Source: Bacteroides sp. (GTDB taxonomy: Bacteria > Bacteroidota > Bacteroidia > Bacteroidales > Bacteroidaceae). From it: DNA of 64,000 bases. Under the pieces are notes generated by a model that did not search any database, was not told the origin of the DNA, and saw only the letters and a list, made by a program, of their open reading frames with translations. Shown here in pieces: positions 55,886-64,000 of this stretch. Position 1 is the stretch's first letter, and every line of letters starts with the position of its first letter. The position numbers and the translations under genes are program-made. The stretch is from contig JALCME010000020.1 of NCBI GenBank assembly GCA_022648295.1, forward strand, positions 38,492 through 102,491. The letters are read 5' to 3'.

Positions 55886-57439
55886 ATGAGTAGTCAACTT
55901 GAAAAAATCAAAGAGCTTATCGACCGTCGTACCGCTGCTCGTCTTGGCGGTGGAGAAAAAGCTATAAATAAACAGCACGAAAAAGGCAAATATACAGCTC
56001 GCGAACGCATAGCAATGCTTCTTGACGAAGGTAGCTTTGAAGAAATGGATATGTTTGTGGAACATCGGTGCACTAATTTCGGTATGGAAAAGAAGCACTA
56101 CCCCGGTGATGGGGTAGTAACAGGATGCGGTACAATTGAAGGACGATTAGTGTACATTTTCGCTCAAGATTTCACTGTTTCTGCAGGCTCTTTATCCGAA
56201 ACAATGTCTATGAAGATCTGCAAAATCATGGACCAAGCCATGAAAATGGGTGCCCCTGTAATTGGCATTAATGATTCAGGAGGCGCACGTATTCAAGAAG
56301 GAATTAATGCTCTGGCAGGCTATGCAGAAATATTTCAGCGTAATATACTTGCCTCTGGAGTTATTCCCCAAATTTCCGGAATCTTCGGCCCATGTGCAGG
56401 TGGCGCAGTGTATTCTCCAGCCCTTACCGATTTTACTCTAATGATGGAAGGCACTTCCTATATGTTCCTGACTGGTCCGAAAGTTGTTAAAACGGTAACA
56501 GGTGAAGACGTAAGTCAAGAGAATCTGGGAGGAGCAAGTGTACATTCTACCAAATCTGGAGTTACTCATTTCACAGCCAAAACAGAAGAAGAAGGTTTGG
56601 CCTTAATCCGTAAATTATTAAGCTATATTCCTCAAAACAATTTGGAAGAAGCACCATATGTTGATTGCACTGATCCTATTGATCGTTTGGAAGATTCTTT
56701 AAATGATATTATTCCCGACAATCCCAATAAGCCCTATGATATGTATGAAGTCATTGGAGCTATTGTTGATAACGGCGAGTTTCTTGAAGTCCAAAAAGAC
56801 TACTCAAAAAATATAATTATAGGCTTTGCCCGTTTTAATGGACAGTCTGTAGGAGTTATTGCTAATCAGCCTAAATATCTGGCAGGTGTATTAGACAGTA
56901 ATGCTTCACGGAAAGGAGCACGTTTTGTCCGTTTCTGCGATGCATTCAACATACCACTTGTTTCACTCGTTGATGTACCTGGATTCCTTCCTGGAACAGG
57001 ACAGGAATACAATGGCGTTATTCTGCACGGAGCCAAATTGCTATATGCATATGGTGAAGCCACTGTACCTAAAGTCACAATCACATTGCGTAAATCTTAT
57101 GGCGGTTCACACATCGTAATGAGTTGTAAACAATTACGTGGAGACATGAATTATGCTTGGCCTACAGCTGAAATAGCTGTAATGGGTGGTGCAGGAGCTG
57201 TAGAAGTATTATATGCAAAAGAAGCAAAAGAACATGAAAACCCAGCTCAATTCCTTGCTGAAAAAGAGGCTGAATATACTAAATTGTTTGCCAATCCCTA
57301 TAATGCAGCTAAATACGGTTATATTGATGATGTTATAGAACCACGTAATACACGCTTCCGCATCATCCGTGCCTTACAACAATTACAGACCAAGAAATTA
57401 ACCAATCCGGCTAAGAAGCATGGCAATATTCCTTTGTAA
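55886..57439 (+). CDS. mmdA: Methylmalonyl-CoA decarboxylase alpha subunit (carboxyltransferase)
   Basis: A 517-residue carboxyltransferase with paired crotonase-fold domains. Signatures are [60 protein letters not shown] and [28 protein letters not shown]. It moves CO2 from (S)-methylmalonyl-CoA to biotin, making propionyl-CoA. Its neighbours show that it belongs to the Na+-pumping decarboxylase, not to an ATP-dependent propionyl-CoA carboxylase. Confidence 0.95.
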   Translation: MSSQLEKIKELIDRRTAARLGGGEKAINKQHEKGKYTARERIAMLLDEGSFEEMDMFVEHRCTNFGMEKKHYPGDGVVTGCGTIEGRLVYIFAQDFTVSAGSLSETMSMKICKIMDQAMKMGAPVIGINDSGGARIQEGINALAGYAEIFQRNILASGVIPQISGIFGPCAGGAVYSPALTDFTLMMEGTSYMFLTGPKVVKTVTGEDVSQENLGGASVHSTKSGVTHFTAKTEEEGLALIRKLLSYIPQNNLEEAPYVDCTDPIDRLEDSLNDIIPDNPNKPYDMYEVIGAIVDNGEFLEVQKDYSKNIIIGFARFNGQSVGVIANQPKYLAGVLDSNASRKGARFVRFCDAFNIPLVSLVDVPGFLPGTGQEYNGVILHGAKLLYAYGEATVPKVTITLRKSYGGSHIVMSCKQLRGDMNYAWPTAEIAVMGGAGAVEVLYAKEAKEHENPAQFLAEKEAEYTKLFANPYNAAKYGYIDDVIEPRNTRFRIIRALQQLQTKKLTNPAKKHGNIPL

Positions 57440-57465
57440 TCAAGTTCTACTACACTAAAACAAAA

Positions 57466-58404
57466 ATGATTATGAACAAAATAAGAATAGGAATATTTCT
57501 TTCTCTGGCATTTATATTGGGCCTCTGCACTTCTTGCAAAGAGCAAAAGTCTAATAATAAATTGATACTAAATGAAGTATTGGTAAAAAACGAAAGTAAT
57601 TACCAAGATGATTATGGTGTGCACAGTGCCTGGATTGAAATATTCAACAGATCGTACGGTAGTGCTAATCTTGCAGGATGTTTGCTAAAATTAAGTACCC
57701 AACCGGGAGATACAATTACCTATTTTATACCAAAAGGAGATATTCTCACTTTAGTAAAGCCGCGTCAACACGCACTATTTTGGGCTGATGGGAAAGCCAC
57801 TCGAGGTACATTCCATACTGATTTCAAGCTAGACACTCTCCACTCCAACTGGATTGGTCTATATGATGCCGGAAGAAATCTAGTAGACCAAGTTGTAGTA
57901 CCCGCAACCCGTTTAAAAGAAAACCAATCATACGCTCGTATTAGTGACGGAGCTGAAAAATGGGAAATAAAAGATGGCAGCTCAGACAAATATGTCACTC
58001 CAAGCACTAATAACAGAACCATTAACAGCAATGCTAAAATGGAGAAGTTTGAAGAGCAAGACAATGATGGTATTGGTATGTCAATTACAGCCATGAGCGT
58101 AGTATTCTCCGGGTTACTTCTTCTCTTTATTTCATTTAAGGTTGTCGGTAAAATTTCAGTCAACCTCAGTAAACGAAATGCCATGAAAGCCAAGGGCATT
58201 ACTGATATTAAAGAAGCAGAAGAGAAACAATTAGGTGAAACACCTGGCGAAGTATTTGCTGCTATAGCTATGGCCATGCACGAAATGCAAAATGACGTGC
58301 ATGACATAGAAGATACAGTTCTTACAATTACCAGGGTAAAACGCAGTTATTCGCCTTGGAGTTCTAAAATCTATACGCTACGCGAGACTCCCCATAAAAA
58401 GTAA
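57466..58404 (+). CDS. Lamin-tail domain/OadG-like subunit fusion
   Basis: A 312-residue protein with a lipoprotein-like signal (GLCTSCKEQK), an extracytoplasmic lamin-tail domain (about 30-185; LILNEVLVKNES, SAWIEIFNRSYGSANLAGCLLKL, QHALFWADGK), one membrane helix near 205-228 and a short cytoplasmic part with AIAMAMHEMQNDVHDIEDTVLTI. The helix and tail resemble OadG, the gamma subunit of Na+-translocating decarboxylases, which anchors the complex. The fused lamin-tail domain is not part of classical OadG. An in-frame ATG at 57472 could also start the protein. Confidence 0.82.
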   Translation: MIMNKIRIGIFLSLAFILGLCTSCKEQKSNNKLILNEVLVKNESNYQDDYGVHSAWIEIFNRSYGSANLAGCLLKLSTQPGDTITYFIPKGDILTLVKPRQHALFWADGKATRGTFHTDFKLDTLHSNWIGLYDAGRNLVDQVVVPATRLKENQSYARISDGAEKWEIKDGSSDKYVTPSTNNRTINSNAKMEKFEEQDNDGIGMSITAMSVVFSGLLLLFISFKVVGKISVNLSKRNAMKAKGITDIKEAEEKQLGETPGEVFAAIAMAMHEMQNDVHDIEDTVLTITRVKRSYSPWSSKIYTLRETPHKK

Positions 58405-58424
58405 ATCACTCAACAAGAAAAAAC

Positions 58425-58862
58425 ATGAAAGAATATAAATATAAAATCAATGGTAACTTATATAAAGTAACGATTGGAGATATTGAAGAAAACATAGCTC
58501 ACGTTGAAGTAAACGGCACGTCTTACAATGTAGAAATGGAGAAAGCTCCGAAAGTTTCTGTAAAACCCGTCATTCGTCCGGCAGCAACAGCCCCTGCTCC
58601 AACCCCGGCTACTCCCGTGGTAAAACCGACCGTATCATCTTCGACAGGTAAGTCAGGAGTAAAATCACCGCTTCCCGGCGTAATACTTGATATAAAAGTA
58701 AATGTAGGTGATCAGGTGAAAAAAGGACAAGTTATTATTATCCTGGAAGCCATGAAAATGGAAAATAATATTAATGCCGACAAAGACGGTAAAATTACAG
58801 CAATTAACGTAAGCAAAGGAGATTCTGTTCTCGAAGGTACTGACCTTGTAATAATTGAATAA
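58425..58862 (+). CDS. mmdC: Biotin carboxyl carrier subunit
   Basis: A 145-residue protein with an N-terminal domain, a Pro/Ala-rich flexible linker (about 50-70) and a C-terminal biotinyl domain. The biotin site is EAMKM, with Lys111 carrying biotin. It shuttles CO2 from the carboxyltransferase to the membrane beta subunit. The stop lies 1 bp before the start of the beta subunit, so translation is probably coupled. Confidence 0.95.
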   Translation: MKEYKYKINGNLYKVTIGDIEENIAHVEVNGTSYNVEMEKAPKVSVKPVIRPAATAPAPTPATPVVKPTVSSSTGKSGVKSPLPGVILDIKVNVGDQVKKGQVIIILEAMKMENNINADKDGKITAINVSKGDSVLEGTDLVIIE

Positions 58863-58863
58863 T

Positions 58864-60024
58864 ATGGGAGATTTTATCACATTTTTAGGAAACAATCTTG
58901 CCGATTTCTGGACATATACAGGCTTTGCCAACGCCACAACAGGACATCTCATTATGATTTTAGTGGGTTTGATATTCATCTATTTGGCCGTAGCCAAAGA
59001 ATTTGAACCCATGTTATTGATTCCTATTGGCTTTGGTATGCTGATCGGCAATATACCTTTTAATATGGAAGCCGGATTAAAGGTCGGCATCTATGAAGAA
59101 GGATCTGTACTTAATATACTATACCAAGGAGTGACATCGGGATGGTACCCACCGCTCATATTTTTGGGTATCGGGGCCATGACAGACTTCTCTGCACTGA
59201 TATCCAATCCTAAACTAATGTTGATTGGAGCTGCTGCACAATTTGGTATTTTCGGAGCATATATGCTTGCGCTGGAAATAGGATTTGATCCAATGCAAGC
59301 AGGGGCTATCGGCATTATCGGTGGCGCAGATGGTCCTACAGCCATATTTCTTTCGTCTAAACTAGCGCCTAACCTAATGGGAGCTATTGCGGTATCAGCC
59401 TATTCATACATGGCACTGGTACCTGTGATTCAACCGCCCATAATGCGCTTACTCACAACTAAACATGAACGGGTCATTCGTATGAAACCGCCCCGGGTCG
59501 TTTCGCATACAGAGAAAGTAATATTCCCTATCATAGGGTTACTGCTCACAGCCTTTTTAGTTCCTTCAGGTTTACCTTTACTAGGTATGCTCTTCTTTGG
59601 AAATCTATTAAAAGAAAGTGGAGTCACCCGGCGCTTAGCTGAAACAGCTCGCGGACCGCTGATTGACGTCATTACTATATTGTTAGGTTTGACAGTAGGT
59701 GCATCTACCCAAGCCTCTGAATTTTTAACCATAGATTCACTCAAAATTTTTGGCCTCGGTGCACTTTCATTTGTAATTGCTACAGCATCAGGTGTTTTAT
59801 TTGTGAAAATATTCAATCTCGTATTGAAGAAAGATAATAAAATCAATCCATTAATTGGAAATGCAGGAGTATCTGCTGTACCAGATTCAGCACGCATCTC
59901 GCAAATAGTAGGACTGGATTATGATCCAACAAACTATTTGTTGATGCACGCTATGGGGCCGAACGTTGCAGGCGTTATCGGTTCGGCTGTTGCTGCCGGT
60001 ATATTACTCGGCTTTTTAATGTAA
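58864..60024 (+). CDS. mmdB: Na+-translocating decarboxylase beta subunit
   Basis: About 386 residues, highly hydrophobic, with about 9-11 helices. Conserved blocks are GFGMLIGNIPFN, MTDFSALISNPKLMLIGAAAQFGIF, GADGPTAIFLSSKLAPNLMGAIAVSAYSYMALVPVIQPP, GNAGVSAVPDSARISQIVG and MHAMGPNVAGVIGSAVAAGI. It decarboxylates carboxybiotin and pumps Na+ outward. The start is the ATG at 58864, not an upstream in-frame ATG that lies inside mmdC. Confidence 0.95.
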   Translation: MGDFITFLGNNLADFWTYTGFANATTGHLIMILVGLIFIYLAVAKEFEPMLLIPIGFGMLIGNIPFNMEAGLKVGIYEEGSVLNILYQGVTSGWYPPLIFLGIGAMTDFSALISNPKLMLIGAAAQFGIFGAYMLALEIGFDPMQAGAIGIIGGADGPTAIFLSSKLAPNLMGAIAVSAYSYMALVPVIQPPIMRLLTTKHERVIRMKPPRVVSHTEKVIFPIIGLLLTAFLVPSGLPLLGMLFFGNLLKESGVTRRLAETARGPLIDVITILLGLTVGASTQASEFLTIDSLKIFGLGALSFVIATASGVLFVKIFNLVLKKDNKINPLIGNAGVSAVPDSARISQIVGLDYDPTNYLLMHAMGPNVAGVIGSAVAAGILLGFLM

Positions 60025-60044
60025 TAGCTTATTTTTTGTAATAT

Positions 60045-60080
60045 TGCCCTCGCTATATACTCTTTAGCGGGGGCATTTTT
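60045..60080 (+). terminator. Terminator after the mmd operon
   Basis: TGCCCTCGCT (60045-60054) pairs with AGCGGGGGCA (60066-60075), one pair being a G-U wobble, followed by five T. Confidence 0.85.
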
Positions 60081-60235
60081 ATTTCTTACCTTTTAAGACC
60101 AATCTATTATTTTTGTCTTCATCCTACACATACACTGGTAATTCCTTTTAAAATAAGACAAAATATCTACGAGAGTTTCGTATTTTATTTATTTTATGTA
60201 CATTGCACCCGAAAAAGGAACAAAAACAAGAAGCA

Positions 60236-61603
60236 ATGAGAACACTATTACTAGTTTTACTGATGGGGTCAACGAGCCTAGCTATGGGACAATCAAATGC
60301 CTTGATTCAAGAGGCCATGGCAAATTATAATTTTAAAAAAGCCCTTATACTAATCAACAAAGAACAACCAACAATACCTCTTCTCTATCAAAAAGGTAAA
60401 GCTTTAAAAAGTTTGAACTATAATTCAGAAGCACTGGAAGTATTCAAACAAATAGCCAAGGAAGACTCTCTCAATCCTCGCCCATACATTGAAACAGCAG
60501 AATGCTACAAAGCGCTGGCAAAATACAAACAAGCCCTCTTATATTATCAAGAAGCGATACGCTTAAACCCGGATAACAGTTATGCACATATACAAGAAAT
60601 TAATACCTTATTAATGCAGGAAAGATATAAAGAAGCTTTAAAGGAAAGCCTCTTATTAACAGCGCAAGACAGCTCAGCTACCGCACTACATTTACAAGCA
60701 CAAAGTCTTGAAGGATTGAAGGAAGCACAGCCTACCATAAAAATCTATCAACTTATCCAAGCCAAATATCCCAAGGACTACCTTGCTCCAGCTAAATTGG
60801 CTGCCTTGTACATAGAAGGAAACATGTATGATGAAGCAATAGAGACCACAGAAAAGTACCGAAAAATAGACTCTACGAATATTGCAGTGAATCGACAAAA
60901 CGCTTTGGCTTACTGCTTGAATAAAGAATATCCAACAGCTATTATGAGATACAAAGAGTTAGTGAACCAAGGTGATAGTTCCTTTTACACCACTTATTAT
61001 TTAGGTATTAGCAGCTATGCCATCGGACAATTTTATGATGCGCACGATATGCTCGAAATTGCATTTCAATCTGCACCACAAAATATTAACTTACTCTATT
61101 ATCTGGGACGTGCATGTGCTAAAACCTCATGGAAACAGGAAGGCGTAAAGCATCTACAAGAAGCCATTAATCTGGCCATACCCAAAGACAGTGCCATGTC
61201 GCGTCTATACATGGGACTTACAGACTGCTACGAAATGGCAAGAATGCCCAAGCAACAGCTAGATGCTATAAAAGAGCGGTATGAGAAATACGATAAAGGC
61301 AATCACAAGCTTCTATATGATATGGCCTTCATTTACTATTATGAATTGAAAGACTATAAAAACACCGTAAAATGTCTGGAGTCTTATCTGGCAAGCAGAC
61401 CTGACAAAGAAGATAATGCTCCGCAAACGGATGATGAGGGCAATATTATTATAGGAAACAAAAACTACTATAACGCTGCAGCCAATTGGCTGAAAGATCT
61501 AAAAAAGCAGATCCAGACAGACAAATTCTTTAAAGGCAATACCAGTCAGCACACTGTTACCCTCCTAAAGCAAGATAGTTTACAACTAATAAAAGTAGAA
61601 TAA
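60236..61603 (+). CDS. Exported TPR protein
   Basis: About 455 residues with a signal peptide (SLAMGQ). The rest is a chain of TPR repeats, e.g. NPRPYIETAECYKALAKYKQALLYYQEAIRLNPDNS, APAKLAALYIEGNMYDEAIETTEKY and NINLLYYLGRACAKTSWKQEGVKHLQEAINLA. It probably acts as a periplasmic scaffold. The longest frame uses a TTG at 60203; the ATG at 60236 begins the signal peptide. Function unknown. Confidence 0.78.
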   Translation: MRTLLLVLLMGSTSLAMGQSNALIQEAMANYNFKKALILINKEQPTIPLLYQKGKALKSLNYNSEALEVFKQIAKEDSLNPRPYIETAECYKALAKYKQALLYYQEAIRLNPDNSYAHIQEINTLLMQERYKEALKESLLLTAQDSSATALHLQAQSLEGLKEAQPTIKIYQLIQAKYPKDYLAPAKLAALYIEGNMYDEAIETTEKYRKIDSTNIAVNRQNALAYCLNKEYPTAIMRYKELVNQGDSSFYTTYYLGISSYAIGQFYDAHDMLEIAFQSAPQNINLLYYLGRACAKTSWKQEGVKHLQEAINLAIPKDSAMSRLYMGLTDCYEMARMPKQQLDAIKERYEKYDKGNHKLLYDMAFIYYYELKDYKNTVKCLESYLASRPDKEDNAPQTDDEGNIIIGNKNYYNAAANWLKDLKKQIQTDKFFKGNTSQHTVTLLKQDSLQLIKVE

Positions 61604-61787
61604 AGTTCAAATCTAATTTCAGATCGTTTTTTGAAGCCTGCATAGCGATTAGCAGAAAAGGGGAAACAGGATTGTCCGTTTATTATGAAAACGTTTGCGC
61701 AATAGAAGAGATAAAAACTTAGTATAGCAAGGAAGACGTCTTATTCTTTTTAGTACTTTAGCAGAAATAACATTGAATACTAATATC

Positions 61788-63650
61788 ATGAGAAGATTCC
61801 TTTCATTTTGTGGATTTTTGTTAGTCTGCTTCATAAACATCCATGCAGCAAATATTAATCCGGATAAAATTGATCCCCCGTTCTGGTACACTGACATGCA
61901 GAATCCAGAGCTGCAACTGATGGTATACGGAAAAGCGATTGGAAATGCATCCGTTACAGTAAACTACCCTGGCGCATCGCTTAGTAGTGTTGTTCGGTTG
62001 GATAGTCCCAATTATTTGCTGGTCTACTTGCACTTGGATAAGAATATTAAGCCGGGCAAGATGGAATTGACGTTCACAACAGGCAAAAAAAAGAGTGTAC
62101 GGGAATATGAACTCAAAGAACGCACCCGAAAAGGCTGCGAGCATAAAGGGTTCGACGCTTCAGATGTACTTTACTTATTAATGCCCGATCGTTTTGCGGA
62201 CGGTGATCCCAGCAATGACCAAATTACCGGAATGGCCCCATATAAAGTAGATCGTAATGACCCGAATGCACGGCATGGAGGAGACCTCGCAGGCATAGAA
62301 CAACATCTTGATTATTTCTCCGACCTTGGTATCACAGCCCTATGGTTCACTCCCGTATTAGAAAACAACATGGAAGGAGGATCTTATCACGGCTATGCCA
62401 CCACTGATTACTATAAAATAGATCCGCGATTGGGTACCAATGAGGAATACAAAGAACTGATAACCAAAGCTCATCAACAAAAGATAAAAGTGGTTATGGA
62501 CATGATCTTCAATCACTGCGGAGTAAACCATATTTGGATTAAAGATATACCCTCAAGAGACTGGTTCAATAATCCAGACCACGAAACCCACTTTGTACAA
62601 ACCTCTTTTAAACTCACGCCCGAAGTTGATCCGTATGCTTCAAAGTACGATTTTCAGCAGATGGAAGATGGATGGTTTGTTCCTTCCATGCCCGATTTGA
62701 ACCAAAGAAATCCACACGTATATCGGTATTTGGTGCAAAGTAGCATGTGGTGGATTGAATATGCTAATATTGATGGAATTCGTATGGATACTTATCCTTA
62801 TGCCGATTATGATGCCATGAGCAATTGGATGAAGGAAATCAATGAAGAATATCCGAACTTCAACACCGTAGGTGAAACCTGGGTAACCGAACCTGCTTAC
62901 ACTGCATGGTGGCAAAAAGATTCCCGACTATCGGCACCTAAGAACAGCAACCTGAAGACTGTAATGGATTTCAGCTTCTATGATAAAATTAACTCTGCAA
63001 AATATGAGCAGACAGATGGTTGGTTTAAAGGATTGAATCGGATTTATAACAACTTTGTTTATGACTTCCTTTATCCCAATCCACTCTCCGTACTAGCATT
63101 TATTGAGAACCACGATACCGATCGTTTTCTTGGTGAAAGCAACAACTTATCCATGCTTAAACAAGCTGCTACCCTACTACTTACCGCACCCCGGATTCCA
63201 CAACTCTACTATGGCACAGAAGTGATGATGAACGGCGTGAAAAGCAAGAGTGATGGCTATGTACGCAAAGACTTTCCAGGAGGTTGGGCCACTGATAAAG
63301 TAACGGCATTTACCCCTGAAGGTCGCAACCAGATGCAAAATGAATGCTATAATTTCTATAAGAAATTACTCAACTGGCGTAAAGGAAACGAGATCATATC
63401 CAAAGGCAATATGATTCAGTTCATCGCACAAAACGGAGTATATGCTTATGCCCGTCAATATAAAGGCAAAACCGTACTTGTCCTTCTCAACGGAACAGAG
63501 GAAGCGGTTAATGCTTCTTTCAAATATTACAAAGAAATAATAAAGGAGACAAAACAAGGAAAAGATATAGTAACAGGCCAAAATATTGATTTCAGCCAAC
63601 CACTGCTAATGGCATCTAGAGCATCCTACATCATAGAACTGGATCAATAA
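61788..63650 (+). CDS. GH13 alpha-amylase/neopullulanase-type enzyme
   Basis: About 620 residues with a signal peptide (NIHAAN). An N-terminal immunoglobulin-like domain of the cyclomaltodextrinase type (about 25-120) is followed by the GH13 barrel and a C-terminal beta domain. Catalytic motifs are DGIRMDTYPYAD (nucleophile Asp), VGETWV (acid Glu) and IENHDTDRF (Asp). VMDMIFNHCG is GH13 region I. It should hydrolyse alpha-1,4 glucans such as starch, pullulan or maltodextrin. There is no susC/susD nearby, so it is separate from the PUL at 1-15 kb. Confidence 0.92.
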   Translation: MRRFLSFCGFLLVCFINIHAANINPDKIDPPFWYTDMQNPELQLMVYGKAIGNASVTVNYPGASLSSVVRLDSPNYLLVYLHLDKNIKPGKMELTFTTGKKKSVREYELKERTRKGCEHKGFDASDVLYLLMPDRFADGDPSNDQITGMAPYKVDRNDPNARHGGDLAGIEQHLDYFSDLGITALWFTPVLENNMEGGSYHGYATTDYYKIDPRLGTNEEYKELITKAHQQKIKVVMDMIFNHCGVNHIWIKDIPSRDWFNNPDHETHFVQTSFKLTPEVDPYASKYDFQQMEDGWFVPSMPDLNQRNPHVYRYLVQSSMWWIEYANIDGIRMDTYPYADYDAMSNWMKEINEEYPNFNTVGETWVTEPAYTAWWQKDSRLSAPKNSNLKTVMDFSFYDKINSAKYEQTDGWFKGLNRIYNNFVYDFLYPNPLSVLAFIENHDTDRFLGESNNLSMLKQAATLLLTAPRIPQLYYGTEVMMNGVKSKSDGYVRKDFPGGWATDKVTAFTPEGRNQMQNECYNFYKKLLNWRKGNEIISKGNMIQFIAQNGVYAYARQYKGKTVLVLLNGTEEAVNASFKYYKEIIKETKQGKDIVTGQNIDFSQPLLMASRASYIIELDQ

Positions 63651-63716
63651 GGGAACTGTTTTTAAATGATTCTCCCAGACAACCTATGCATAGCAAAGTT
63701 GTCAATTACGTATAGT

Positions 63717-63748
63717 ACAATCAGTCACCTGCTTAGGTGACTGATTGT
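63717..63748 (+). terminator. Terminator after the GH13 gene
   Basis: ACAATCAGTCACCT (63717-63730) pairs exactly with AGGTGACTGATTGT (63735-63748) around a 4-nt loop, followed by a T-rich tail. Confidence 0.88.
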
Positions 63749-63760
63749 CTTTTATTATTT

Positions 63761-63870
63761 TAAACACTTTGTTTTGCTGCTTAAAACAAAGTGTTTCGAC
63801 TGTTAAAACAACTTGTTTTCTATAGCAAAACAAGTTGTTTTCCTATAGGAAACAGAGCTTTTGTCTGTTT
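63761..63870. repeat. 22-bp-period palindromic repeat array (copy B)
   Basis: Units of a 15-nt core plus a 7-nt spacer start at 63761, 63783, 63805, 63827 and 63849. AAACACTTTGTTTT (63762-63775) is the exact complement of AAAACAAAGTGTTT (63783-63796). AAAACAACTTGTTTT (63805-63819) is the exact complement of AAAACAAGTTGTTTT (63827-63841). AAACAGA and TCTGTTT (63850-63870) form a third hairpin. All three loops are 7 nt. Confidence 0.85.
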
Positions 63871-63891
63871 TACTTGTATTGTACTGGAAAT

Positions 63892-64000
63892 AGTTGACAA
63901 CTTCGTATGTTATACCTAAATTAGTTCACTCAATAGTTTTCTAAACCTGAAAAAGTTCACTTTCTATTCTTTTACGCCTAAAAAAGTTGTCACATAAGTC
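63892..64000. repeat. 31-bp-period direct repeat, truncated by the window end
   Basis: Units start at 63892, 63923, 63954 and 63985, exactly 31 bp apart. Each begins AGTTSAC or AGTTGTC, and the full units end with a conserved TAnnCCTRAAWW block. The middles vary. The last unit is cut by the window edge. A related AGTTGTCA stretch lies at 63697, on the other side of the terminator. Confidence 0.65.

Larger units (their letters stand above)
63651..64000. other. Intergenic region at the window end
   Basis: No coding sequence is supported. It contains the GH13 terminator, a 22-bp-period palindromic array and a 31-bp-period direct repeat reaching the window edge. Confidence 0.6.

Noticed and set aside
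61788..63650. GH13 enzyme as part of a second PUL
   Set aside because: It has no susC/susD neighbour within the window. It is preceded by a TPR gene and ends in its own terminator.
63892..64000. CRISPR array at the window end
   Set aside because: The period is constant, but repeats share only short blocks and the spacers are not distinct units of 30-35 bp between identical repeats. No cas gene is seen.

Overview
The window looks like a chromosome segment of a Bacteroides-type gut Bacteroidota. Supporting signs are a SusC/SusD pair inside a polysaccharide utilization locus (PUL), AT-rich DNA, many TAnnTTTG -7 promoter elements a short distance upstream of start codons, little Shine-Dalgarno sequence, a large Bacteroidota-type SecA, a Na+-pumping methylmalonyl-CoA decarboxylase cluster and a tmRNA whose tag reads GENNYALAA. 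Species cannot be named from this view. No insertion sequence, prophage, rRNA or CRISPR array is visible.

Region 1 (1-15188, minus strand) is an accessory PUL. Reading 5' to 3' it runs GH31 alpha-glucosidase, SusC, SusD, calcineurin-like phosphoesterase, glycerophosphodiester phosphodiesterase, GH65 hydrolase, second phosphoesterase, then a terminator at the window start. A TPR/transmembrane/HTH regulator of the DUF6377 type sits upstream. Combining alpha-glucosidases with a glycerophosphodiesterase and two phosphoesterases suggests a phosphate-containing, alpha-glucosylated substrate. Glucosylated glycerophosphate polymers such as teichoic acids are my leading guess. This is the most interesting system in the window.

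Region 2 (15250-33400) is mostly housekeeping: tmRNA, a lactonase-fold lipoprotein, a DUF4831 protein, an MFS transporter, then two envelope clusters on the minus strand. The first is DUF4837-pdxA-sigma54 activator-LptE-TPR-SecG. The second is an outer-membrane barrel, a TPR protein, LptC, a CNNM/GldE-type protein and a PpiD/SurA-type foldase. rlmN lies between them.

Region 3 (33700-41710, plus strand) holds a DUF4105 membrane protein, a phosphatase-fold protein that seems to have lost most of its catalytic residues, secA, a lipoprotein and a small acidic protein. A gene-poor stretch of about 1.1 kb follows (41711-42794) with a 22-bp-period palindromic repeat array and a possible 46-codon ORF.

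Region 4 (42795-55021) contains valS, a DUF3810 protein with an HELAH motif, mazG, an ECF sigma operon, rnz, rpsA, a SIMPL protein, a type II pantothenate kinase and an outer-membrane barrel.

Region 5 (55428-60024) is the succinate-propionate module: methylmalonyl-CoA epimerase, carboxyltransferase, a lamin-tail/OadG fusion, biotin carrier and the Na+-translocating beta subunit. A TPR protein and a GH13 amylase follow. The window ends in a second 22-bp-period palindromic array and a 31-bp-period direct repeat cut by the window edge.
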